Assembly: GCA_023425225.1 (NCBI GenBank)
Contig: JAFADB010000360.1
Location: forward strand, 1-6,018
Origin: Pseudomonadota bacterium
GTDB lineage: Bacteria > Pseudomonadota > Gammaproteobacteria > Xanthomonadales > Xanthomonadaceae
Length of the DNA: 6,018 bases
Direction: 5' to 3'
This document shows positions 1-5,093 of the stretch, piece after piece. A program made the position numbers and the translations under genes. The notes below the pieces were generated by a model. It was not told the origin of the DNA, searched no databases, and was given only the letters and a program-made list of their open reading frames with translations. The stretch's first letter is position 1, and each line of letters begins with the position of its first letter.

Positions 1-609
1 CGACTGCTCCTCGCCCTCGGCGCGCAGCTTGGCCGCCTCCTGCTTGCGCTGGGCGCGCATGCGTTCGTACACGTCGGTGATCACCTGGCTGTCGGTGGGC
101 AGGTCGATCTGCTTGATGCGCAGGTCGGTGATCTGCATGCCCAGCGGCTTGACCGCGGCGTTGATCGTGCTCAGCTGCCCGGAGATCAGCTCGGTGCGGT
201 CGCCGGACACCAGCTGCTGCAGCGTGCGCGAGTTGATCTGGTTGCGCAGCGAGTCGGTGATGATCGGCGCCAGCCGCGCATCGGCCACCCGCTCGTCGCC
301 GCCGGTGGCGCGGTAGAAGGCGCGCACGTCGGAAATGTAGCCGATGGCGAAGAAGTCGACGCTCACGTCCTTCTGCTCGGCGGTGAAGTAGCGCGCCGCG
401 GCGGTATCGAGCACCTTGAAGCGGCGGTCGAACACGCGCACCGTCTCCACCAGCGGCACCTTGAAGTGCAGGCCCGGCTTGATGTCGGCACGCACCACGC
501 GGCCGAGGTTGAGGACCATCGCGGTCTGGTCCTCGCGCACCACGTAGACCGAGCCGAGCAGGCCCAGCAGCACGACCACGATCGCACCCACCCAGAGGGA
601 AGTCTTCAT
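1..609 (-). CDS. hflC: HflC, FtsH-associated SPFH/band-7 membrane protein (C-terminus off the window)
   Basis: This is the N-terminal 203 residues of HflC, partner of HflK in the inner-membrane HflKC complex that encloses and modulates the FtsH AAA protease. The protein starts MKTSLWVGAIVVVLLG, giving a membrane anchor at about residues 5-23. Next comes the typical HflC segment with REDQTAMVLNLG, KPGLHFKVPLVETV and FDRR, then the SPFH domain. The last visible part (YERMRAQRKQEAAKLRAEGEE) is the start of the helical coiled-coil region. Family members are roughly 290-330 residues, so about a third is missing because of the window edge, not a mutation. The ATG overlaps the hflK stop codon (ATGA on the minus strand), and a GAGGAG ribosome binding site lies 8 nt upstream inside hflK, so the two genes are almost certainly translationally coupled. 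Identification rests on family features and gene order; I am very sure of it. Confidence 0.95.
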   Translation of the reverse strand, partial: MKTSLWVGAIVVVLLGLLGSVYVVREDQTAMVLNLGRVVRADIKPGLHFKVPLVETVRVFDRRFKVLDTAAARYFTAEQKDVSVDFFAIGYISDVRAFYRATGGDERVADARLAPIITDSLRNQINSRTLQQLVSGDRTELISGQLSTINAAVKPLGMQITDLRIKQIDLPTDSQVITDVYERMRAQRKQEAAKLRAEGEEQS

Positions 610-1721
610 CGCTGTGTCTCCTCACGTCCTGCCGGGCGCGGCCCGCGCTCGGGGTTGCGGATGGGTTCGGCCGAAGTGCCGTCCTGCAGCGCCGGCAGCA
701 GCGAGCCCTGCGGCAGCGGCAGATTGGTGGAGGAACCACCGCGCGCGGCGTCGGCCGGCATCGGTACGTAGATCAGCTGGCGGCCGTCGCCGCCGATGAC
801 CTTGCGGTTCTCGGCCAGCACCTGCTGCACCGTCTCCAGCCACAGGCGCTTGCGGGTGACCTCCGGGGTGTTCTTGTACTGCTGCTGCAGCAGGCTGAAG
901 CGCTCCGAGTCGCCGTTGGCGCGCGCGATCGACGCCTCCTTGTAGCCCTCGGCCACGGTACGGGTGCGCGCGGCCTGGCCGCGGGCCTCGGGCACGATCT
1001 TGGCAGCGTAGGCCTGGGCCTCGTTGATCAGCCGTTCCTTGACCTGCTGGGCGCCGTTGACCTCGTCGAAGGCCGGCTTGACCTCTTCCGGCGGACGCGC
1101 GTCGGGCAGGGTCACGCCGGTGACCACCAGGCCGGTGCGGTAGGCGGTCAGCGAGGCCTGCAGCCGCTCCTTGGCGGCGGTGGCCAGCGGGCCGCGGTTG
1201 TTGAGCACGGTGTTCAGGTCCGAGCGGCCCACCTGCTCGCGCACCGCGCTCTGCGCGGCCTGCTGCAGCACCTGGTCGGCGTCGCGCGAGCCGAACACGT
1301 ACATGCGCGGGTCGTCGATGCGGTACTGCACGTTGAGCGCGACGTTGACGATGTTCTCGTCGCGGGTCAGCACCGGCATCTGGTTGGAGAAGGTCTTGAT
1401 CTCGGTGGCATTGACCTTGCGCACCGACTCGATCGGCCACGGCAGCTTGAAATTGGGGCCCGGCTGCAGAATGCGCGAGAACTGGCCGAAGCGCAGCACC
1501 ACGCCGCGCTGCTGCTCGCCGATCAGCTGGAAGCTGGAAAACAGCAGCAGCAGCACCACCGCGATCGCGATCCAGCGGCCGATGCCGCCATCGAGCAACT
1601 CCTTCAGCGGCCCCGGCAGGTTGCCCCAGCCACCACCACCGCCGCCACGCGGCCTCCAAGGGCTGCGCCCGTTGTCCTCCGGGCCGTTTCCGCCCTTGCT
1701 GCCGGGTGTGTTCCAGGCCAT
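606..1721 (-). CDS. hflK: HflK, FtsH-associated SPFH/band-7 membrane protein
   Basis: HflK pairs with HflC to form the large periplasm-facing HflKC cage around FtsH, which controls degradation of membrane proteins. The 371-residue product begins MAWNTPG, the usual HflK start. A Gly/Pro-rich cytoplasmic tail with a run of six glycines (about 26-31) follows, encoded by a short CAC/GCC-type repeat at 1631-1646 on the plus strand. A single transmembrane helix lies near residues 48-67 (GRWIAIAVVLLLLFSSFQLI). The SPFH/band-7 domain begins at EQQRGVVLRFGQ and continues through about 250 (NVQYRIDDP; VNGAQQVKERLINEAQAYAAKIVPEARGQA). A helical region and a proline-rich C-terminal tail finish the protein. 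I chose the ATG at 1721 because GGGAG (1727-1731) sits 5 nt upstream; a TTG four codons earlier overlaps that ribosome binding site. hflK is the first gene of the pair. Its usual neighbour hflX in enterobacteria is absent, and upstream lies a divergent oxidoreductase gene. Confidence 0.95.
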   Translation of the reverse strand: MAWNTPGSKGGNGPEDNGRSPWRPRGGGGGGWGNLPGPLKELLDGGIGRWIAIAVVLLLLFSSFQLIGEQQRGVVLRFGQFSRILQPGPNFKLPWPIESVRKVNATEIKTFSNQMPVLTRDENIVNVALNVQYRIDDPRMYVFGSRDADQVLQQAAQSAVREQVGRSDLNTVLNNRGPLATAAKERLQASLTAYRTGLVVTGVTLPDARPPEEVKPAFDEVNGAQQVKERLINEAQAYAAKIVPEARGQAARTRTVAEGYKEASIARANGDSERFSLLQQQYKNTPEVTRKRLWLETVQQVLAENRKVIGGDGRQLIYVPMPADAARGGSSTNLPLPQGSLLPALQDGTSAEPIRNPERGPRPAGREETQR

Positions 1722-1726
1722 GCCTG

Positions 1727-1731
1727 CTCCC
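1727..1731 (-). promoter_or_regulatory. Ribosome binding site of hflK
   Basis: GGAG-type Shine-Dalgarno (GGGAG on the minus strand) with a 5-nt spacer to the ATG at 1721-1719. It decides the start, because the upstream TTG at 1733-1731 would overlap the site and would add four residues (MGAG) before the family-typical MAWNTPG. Confidence 0.7.
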
Positions 1732-1862
1732 AATCGAAGGCCGTCGACGGGGCGATGCCCGCCGGCTGGGCCAAAAGTCCGCCGCTGATTCTACAAGATG
1801 GGGCAGACCGGTCGTTTCCAAAGGGCTATCTTCGTGCCGATCGATTCGGCGGAGGACACGAC

Positions 1863-2858
1863 ATGGCGGTTCCGGGCACTTTCCAGGCATTCCGCATCCA
1901 CGACGACGAGGCCGGCTACCGCAGCGGCATCGAGAGCGTCTCGCTGGACCAGCTCGCCCCCGGCGAGGTGGTGATCCGCGCGGCGTGGTCGTCGGTGAAC
2001 TACAAGGATGCGCTGGCCGGGACCGGCAAGGGCAAGATCCTGCGCCGCTTCCCGCTGGTGGGCGGCATAGACGTGGCCGGCCACGTCGTCGAATCGAGCG
2101 ATCCGGCCTTCCGCGAGGGCGATGCGGTGATCGCCACCGGCTGTGGGCTGAGCGAAAGCCGCGACGGCGGCTACAGCAGCTACGTGCGCCTGCCCGCCAG
2201 CGCCACGGTCGCATTGCCGGCCGGACTGGACCTGCGCGAGGCCATGGTGCTGGGCACCGCCGGCTTCACCGCCGCGCTGGTGCTGCTGCGGCTGCTGGAG
2301 AACCGGCAATCGCCTTCGCACGGACCGCTGGCGGTGACTGGGGCCACCGGCGGCGTCGGCTCGCTGGCCATCGACATCTTCAGCCGCGCCGGCTTCGAGG
2401 TGCATGCGATCAGCGGCAAGGCCGAGCGCGCCGACTACCTGAAATCGATCGGCGCATCCCGGGTACTGGGACGGGAGGTGCTGCAGACCACCCGCCCGCT
2501 GGAAACCGCGCGCTTCGGCGGCGGCCTGGACAACGTCGGCGGGCCGATGCTGGCCAGCCTGCTGGCGCAGACCGCCCCCTACGGCAACGTCGCCGCGGCC
2601 GGCTTGGCGGCCAGCCCGAAGCTGGACATGACGGTGATGCCGTTCATCCTGCGCGGGGTGTCGCTGCTGGGCATCGGCTCGTCGGGCACCGCGCGCGACA
2701 TCCGCGAGGCCGTCTGGCAGCACCTGGCCGGCGACTGGAAACCGCGCCACCTGGACTTGATCTGCACCCGCGAGGCGACGATGGAGGAACTGCCGCAGGT
2801 CTTCGAGGGCATGCTGGCCGGCCGCTCGCTGGGACGCACGGTGGTGCGCCTGGACTGA
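1863..2858 (+). CDS. yhdH: YhdH/AcuI-type NADPH-dependent medium-chain oxidoreductase
   Basis: A 331-residue zinc-independent medium-chain dehydrogenase/reductase of the YhdH/YhfP quinone-oxidoreductase-like family. Characterised relatives (AcuI/YhdH) reduce acryloyl-CoA to propionyl-CoA with NADPH; the substrate here is inferred only from family. The GroES-like catalytic half contains SSVNYKDALAG (43-53), GGIDVAGHVVESSDPAFREGD (67-87) and an ATGCGLSES segment. The Rossmann half contains GTAGFTAALVLLRLLE (131-146), the dinucleotide-binding loop VTGATGGVGSLAID (158-171), and GNVAAAGLA and FILRGVSLLGI, all typical of the family. No structural-zinc cysteine cluster is seen. The start is set by GGAGG at 1851-1855, 7 nt before the ATG; the frame is open further upstream but without family similarity. 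The gene is divergent from hflK and is followed 77 bp later by the response regulator. No terminator is evident between those two, so cotranscription is possible but not shown. The product is soluble and cytoplasmic (no signal peptide). Confidence 0.88.
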   Translation: MAVPGTFQAFRIHDDEAGYRSGIESVSLDQLAPGEVVIRAAWSSVNYKDALAGTGKGKILRRFPLVGGIDVAGHVVESSDPAFREGDAVIATGCGLSESRDGGYSSYVRLPASATVALPAGLDLREAMVLGTAGFTAALVLLRLLENRQSPSHGPLAVTGATGGVGSLAIDIFSRAGFEVHAISGKAERADYLKSIGASRVLGREVLQTTRPLETARFGGGLDNVGGPMLASLLAQTAPYGNVAAAGLAASPKLDMTVMPFILRGVSLLGIGSSGTARDIREAVWQHLAGDWKPRHLDLICTREATMEELPQVFEGMLAGRSLGRTVVRLD

Positions 2859-2935
2859 TCCGCCGCCCGCGTTGCCGGCACCTTCCCGCCGCCCCGGTCC
2901 GCGCACTACACTCGCGCCAACCACTGGGGAACAAC

Positions 2936-3316
2936 ATGGCACGCATCCTGATCGTCGACGATTCGCCGTCGCAGCTGTTGGGGATACAGCGCATCGTGGA
3001 GAAGCTGGGCCACGAAACCATCACCGCCACCGACGGCGCCGCCGGCGTCGAGGCCGCCAAGGCCTCGCTGCCGGACCTGGTGCTGATGGACGTGGTGATG
3101 CCCAATCTCAACGGCTTCCAGGCCACGCGCACGCTCAAGCGCGAGCCGACTACCCAGGACATCCCGGTGGTGCTGGTGACCACCAAGGACCAGGACACCG
3201 ACCGCATGTGGGGCATGCGCCAGGGAGCCCGGGCCTACATCACCAAGCCGTTCTCCGAGGACGAGCTGTCCGAGGTGATCGAGCGCGTGTTCAGCGGCGC
3301 CGACCCGGCCACGTAG
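2936..3316 (+). CDS. Receiver-only response regulator, PilH/CheY-like
   Basis: A 126-residue protein made of a single receiver (REC) domain with no output domain. The phosphorylation machinery is complete: acidic pair D8/D9 in ILIVDDS, phospho-acceptor D52 in LMDVVMPNLNG, switch T82 in VLVTTKD, aromatic Y101 and K104 in YITKPF. The spacing matches CheY (D+30 Thr, D+52 Lys). The stretches NLNGFQATR and VTTKDQDTDRMWGMRQGARAY resemble PilH, the twitching-motility regulator of the Pil-Chp chemosensory pathway, more than chemotaxis CheY. No kinase, pilG, pilI, pilJ or chpA is in the window, so it is an orphan here and its partner kinase is unknown. GGGGA at 2926-2929/2930 lies 5 nt before the ATG. 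The stop codon TAG lies within GTAG (3313-3316), directly before a hairpin-rich convergent spacer. The REC assignment is certain; the PilH assignment is an inference from similarity. Confidence 0.9.
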   Translation: MARILIVDDSPSQLLGIQRIVEKLGHETITATDGAAGVEAAKASLPDLVLMDVVMPNLNGFQATRTLKREPTTQDIPVVLVTTKDQDTDRMWGMRQGARAYITKPFSEDELSEVIERVFSGADPAT

Positions 3317-3336
3317 AGCCGGGCTTGTGTCTGTAT

Positions 3337-3350
3337 CCCCCTTTCGGGGG
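3337..3350. terminator. Short hairpin after the response regulator, possible terminator
   Basis: Five C residues, a TTTC loop and five G residues form a perfect 5-bp GC stem 20 bp after the response regulator stop. There is no T-run on either side, so it is not a canonical intrinsic terminator. It may act with the larger palindrome at 3379-3398, or serve as an mRNA 3'-end stabiliser. It lies between convergent genes, which is the expected place for transcript ends. Confidence 0.35.
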
Positions 3351-3378
3351 CCCAGCTGAGCCTCCACCGGGAACACGC

Positions 3379-3398
3379 CAGCCGCGCAAGCGCGGCTG
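3379..3398. repeat. Perfect 20-bp palindrome in convergent spacer, possible bidirectional terminator or REP-like unit
   Basis: CAGCCGCGC, AA, GCGCGGCTG: a 9-bp perfect stem around two central bases, in practice an 8-bp stem with a CAAG-type tetraloop. It lies between the 3' ends of the response regulator (plus) and cbpA (minus, stop at 3428-3430). Neither strand has a T-tract after the stem, so rho-independent termination is unproven. GC-rich hairpins of this kind are common in Xanthomonadaceae intergenic spaces and may be dispersed repeats; copy number cannot be judged from one window. Confidence 0.5.
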
Positions 3399-3427
3399 CA
3401 CCTGCGCGGCGCCGGAAAGCCCCGCGA

Positions 3428-4300
3428 TCAGTCGCCGAAGGCCTTGGCCAGGTCCTGATAGGCCTTGCGCTGGGCCTCGCTGACCGGCGGCGGCGCCAGC
3501 ACTTCCAGCTCGACGATCTGGTCGCCCGGCGGGGTGCCCGGCAGGCCGCGTCCGCGCAGGCGCAGCTTGCGTCCGGCCTCGGAATCGGCCGGCACCTTCA
3601 GTTCGACGCTGCCGCCCAGCGTGGGCACGCTGATGCTGGTGCCCAGCGCCGCCTGCCATGGCATCACCGGCAGGGTGTAGAGGATGTTGCGGCCATCGAC
3701 CTCGAACTGCGGGTGCGAGGCGTACTCCACCTCCAGCAGCAGGTTGCCGCCGCCGCTGCCCTGCCCGGCCAGGCGGATCACCTGGCCCTGGCGGATGCCC
3801 TTGGGCACCTTCACGTCGAGCTGCCTGCCGTTGACGGTGATGCGCAGCGTGTCGCCGTTGTAGACCGCCTCCAGCGGCACCGCGAACTTGGCGCGAGTAT
3901 CGCCGCGCGGCGCCTGCGCACCGCCCCCGCGGGCGCCGCCGCGCTGGCGCGCGAACAGGCTCTCGAAGAAATCGCTGAAGCCGCCATCGCCACCGCCGTG
4001 GTGGCCGAAGATCTCGTCGTAGTCGAAGCCCGGCTGGCCTCCGCCGAAGTTGGGCGGCGCCTGGAACTCCTCGCCGGGCCGGTAGCCCTGCGCGCGCAGC
4101 TGGTCGTAGGCGGCGCGCTTCTGCGGGTCGCGCAGCGCCTCGTAGGCCTCGTTGACGGCCTTGAACTTCTCTTCCGCGCCGGCTTCCTTGCTGACATCGG
4201 GATGGTACTTGCGGGCCAGCCGGCGGTACGCGGTCTTGATCTCCGCATCACCTGCCGTGGGTTCCACGCCCAGCGTGGCGTAGTAGTCCTTGAATTCCAT
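3428..4300 (-). CDS. cbpA: CbpA-type class B J-domain co-chaperone (DnaJ homologue without zinc finger)
   Basis: A 290-residue J-protein that delivers substrates to Hsp70 (DnaK) and stimulates its ATPase. An N-terminal J domain (about 4-68) carries DYYATLGV, the YRRLARKYHPDVSKE helix with the essential HPD motif at 33-35, and KRAAYDQL. A Gly/Phe-rich linker (about 72-135) includes DYDEIFGHHGGGDGGFSDFFESLF. There is no CxxCxGxG zinc-finger region. Two C-terminal substrate-binding beta domains (about 136-285) follow, with VPLEAVYNGD, LDVKVPKGIRQGQVIRLAGQG, LPVMPWQAALGTSISVPTLGG and LRLRGRGLPG. Length and layout match CbpA (curved-DNA-binding protein A). The ATG at 4300 has GAGGTGA at 4304-4310. 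The gene lies downstream of hsp20 on the same strand but is separated from it by an intrinsic terminator. No cbpM, the usual CbpA modulator gene, follows; the next gene is convergent. It is a secondary J-protein, not the main dnaJ. Confidence 0.93.
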   Translation of the reverse strand: MEFKDYYATLGVEPTAGDAEIKTAYRRLARKYHPDVSKEAGAEEKFKAVNEAYEALRDPQKRAAYDQLRAQGYRPGEEFQAPPNFGGGQPGFDYDEIFGHHGGGDGGFSDFFESLFARQRGGARGGGAQAPRGDTRAKFAVPLEAVYNGDTLRITVNGRQLDVKVPKGIRQGQVIRLAGQGSGGGNLLLEVEYASHPQFEVDGRNILYTLPVMPWQAALGTSISVPTLGGSVELKVPADSEAGRKLRLRGRGLPGTPPGDQIVELEVLAPPPVSEAQRKAYQDLAKAFGD

Positions 4301-4303
4301 CCA

Positions 4304-4310
4304 TCACCTC
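4304..4310 (-). promoter_or_regulatory. Ribosome binding site of cbpA
   Basis: GAGGTGA on the minus strand, a strong Shine-Dalgarno. The GAGG core ends 6 nt before the ATG at 4300. An out-of-frame ATG (4304-4302) overlaps it and is not the start. Confidence 0.7.
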
Positions 4311-4324
4311 GAAGAAAGGGATCC

Positions 4325-4340
4325 CGCACACGGATGTGCG
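4325..4340 (-). other. Hairpin in the cbpA leader
   Basis: CGCACA, a 4-base loop, TGTGCG gives a perfect 6-bp stem ending about 24 nt before the cbpA start. A weaker GCGC-tetraloop-GCGC hairpin sits immediately next to it at 4341-4352. They lie between the hsp20 terminator and the cbpA ribosome binding site, so they would be in any cbpA mRNA. A role in mRNA stability or translation is possible but not shown. Confidence 0.4.
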
Positions 4341-4361
4341 GCGCTTTTGCGCGGGAAGCCG

Positions 4362-4393
4362 AAAAAAAGCGGCCCGCCGTGTCGCGGCGGGCC
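4362..4393 (-). terminator. Intrinsic terminator after hsp20
   Basis: Read on the minus strand: a perfect 9-bp stem GGCCCGCCG / CGGCGGGCC (4393-4385 with 4379-4371) around a 5-base loop, then GC, then a run of seven T (4368-4362). This is a textbook rho-independent terminator. It sits 77 bp after the hsp20 stop and 61 bp before the cbpA ATG, so most hsp20 transcripts should end before cbpA. The orientation is clear, because no T-run follows the stem on the plus strand. Confidence 0.9.
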
Positions 4394-4410
4394 TGTTGCA
4401 TGCCGATGCC

Positions 4411-4441
4411 GGCCCGAGCCCGCATTCTACGGGCACGGGCC
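4411..4441. other. Interrupted inverted repeat downstream of hsp20
   Basis: Two arms of GGCCCG-A-GCCCG type pair with CGGGC-A-CGGGCC across a 7-base loop, with one A/A mismatch, giving 11 base pairs. It lies between the hsp20 stop (4471) and the terminator (4362-4393), making a tandem hairpin 3' end for the hsp20 mRNA. No T-run follows it, so it more likely protects the 3' end than terminates on its own. Confidence 0.5.
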
Positions 4442-4470
4442 GCCGCAGGGAGGTTGCGGCACACCTGCCA

Positions 4471-4938
4471 TCACTGCACCGACGTCCCCGGCGCGGACAC
4501 CTGGATGCGCCGCGGGGCGCTCTCCGGCCGCTTGGGGATGTGGATCTCCAGCACGCCGTTGCGGCCGGTGGCGGTGATGCCTTCGGCATTGGCGCTGTCC
4601 GGCAGCGCGAAACGGCGGTGGAAGCTGCCGTAGTGGCGCTCGATGCGGGAGAAGCGGTCGGTTTCGGTGCTCGATTCGCTCTGGCGCTCGCCCTTGATCG
4701 ACAGGATGCCCTTGTCCATCTGCACCTCGATGCTGGCCGGGTCGATGCCCGGAAGGTCGGCATAGAGCACGAACTGCTCCGGCTCCTCCTTGATGTCCAC
4801 CCGCGGCACCCACTGCGAGGTGACCACCGCCGATTCGTCGGTGTCGGCGCCCGGCTCGAAGACACGCTCGAACGCCTGCTTGATCTCGTTCTGCAACGCG
4901 GCCTGCGTCGGCCACTGGCGATAACGGACGATATTCAT
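4471..4938 (-). CDS. Hsp20 / alpha-crystallin family small heat-shock protein
   Basis: A 155-residue ATP-independent holdase that binds unfolding proteins and keeps them refoldable by DnaK/J and ClpB. The N-terminal arm (1-41, MNIVRYRQWPTQAALQNEI) is followed by an alpha-crystallin domain at about 42-137. The domain has WVPRVDIKEEPEQFVLYADLPG, IEVQMDKGILSIKGER, RIERHYGSFHRRFALP and the signature A-x(3)-NGVL at 123-130, followed by EIHIPK. The short tail holds RRIQV (145-147 I-x-V), the C-terminal motif used for oligomer assembly. Length is normal for class A bacterial Hsp20. The ATG at 4938 is preceded by GGAGG (4944-4948), 5 nt away; upstream in-frame codons belong to the leader. The gene has its own sigma-32-type promoter (5008-5035) and its own terminator (4362-4393), so it can be expressed as a single-gene heat-shock unit. 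cbpA follows 170 bp later; the peroxiredoxin gene is divergent. Confidence 0.95.
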   Translation of the reverse strand: MNIVRYRQWPTQAALQNEIKQAFERVFEPGADTDESAVVTSQWVPRVDIKEEPEQFVLYADLPGIDPASIEVQMDKGILSIKGERQSESSTETDRFSRIERHYGSFHRRFALPDSANAEGITATGRNGVLEIHIPKRPESAPRRIQVSAPGTSVQ

Positions 4939-4943
4939 CGTAA

Positions 4944-4948
4944 CCTCC
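4944..4948 (-). promoter_or_regulatory. Ribosome binding site of hsp20
   Basis: GGAGG on the minus strand with a 5-nt spacer (TTACG) to the ATG at 4938. It supports the 155-residue product over a longer version that would start at 5034 inside the promoter. Confidence 0.75.
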
Positions 4949-4966
4949 ATCAAACGTTGGGATCGT

Positions 4967-4998
4967 GGCGACTCCGGCGCAGCCAGGCGCCCGTCGCC
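4967..4998 (-). other. Long hairpin in the hsp20 5' leader
   Basis: On the minus strand, GGCGAC (4998-4993) pairs with GTCGCC (4972-4967). Inside it GGCGC (4980-4976 side) and GCGCC (4991-4987 side) pair around a 6-base loop, separated by a 1/3 internal loop, giving 11 GC-rich pairs. It lies between the predicted transcription start near 5001 and the ribosome binding site at 4944-4948, so it would form the 5' end of the mRNA. It does not cover the ribosome binding site. It may protect the transcript from 5'-end decay; a thermosensor role is not supported. Confidence 0.5.
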
Positions 4999-5007
4999 CT
5001 GACCTCC

Positions 5008-5035
5008 AGATAGGGCCGAACCGCAGTTTTTCAAG
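5008..5035 (-). promoter_or_regulatory. Sigma-32 (RpoH) heat-shock promoter of hsp20
   Basis: On the minus strand the -35 element CTTGAAA (5035-5029) is followed by exactly 13 bases and then CCCTATCT (5015-5008). The E. coli RpoH consensus is CTTGAAA, 11-15 bases, CCCCATNT, so the -35 is perfect and the -10 has one mismatch. Transcription would start near 5001, leaving a leader of about 60 nt before the hsp20 ATG at 4938. Position, orientation and target gene all fit heat-shock control. The start site itself is inferred. Confidence 0.88.
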
Positions 5036-5093
5036 GCGTTGACGCCGCCTTTCCCCGCCCCTTCCTACACTCCAAACTCAGCAGGAGCAGACC

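Noticed and set aside
1731..1733. TTG start for hflK giving four extra residues (MGAG)
   Set aside because: It overlaps the GGGAG ribosome binding site, and the downstream ATG gives the family-typical MAWNTPG start.
1755..1862. 36-residue N-terminal extension of the YhdH-like protein
   Set aside because: The frame is open, but no family similarity is seen, and GGAGG at 1851-1855 points to the ATG at 1863.
1706..2935. Long plus-strand open frame running into the response regulator in the same frame
   Set aside because: The part before 2936 is Arg/Pro/Gly-rich frame shadow of the oxidoreductase gene. The regulator has its own ATG and ribosome binding site, so this is not a fusion protein.
3713..4633. 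306-residue plus-strand open frame across cbpA and the hsp20 end
   Set aside because: It is antisense to two well-supported genes, crosses their spacer, and its Ala/Arg/Leu-rich composition is typical of high-GC shadow frames.
4939..5001. ROSE or fourU RNA thermometer in the hsp20 leader
   Set aside because: No U-rich or UYGCU-type strand pairs with the GGAGG ribosome binding site; the visible hairpin lies upstream of it.
5039..5071. Sigma-70 promoter TTGACG / TACACT for the peroxiredoxin
   Set aside because: The spacer is 21 bp, too long for a standard promoter, so only the TACACT box is noted as a possibility.
4939..5093. CIRCE operator (HrcA) for the chaperone genes
   Set aside because: The TTAGCACTC / GAGTGCTAA inverted repeat is absent; the sigma-32 promoter explains heat control.
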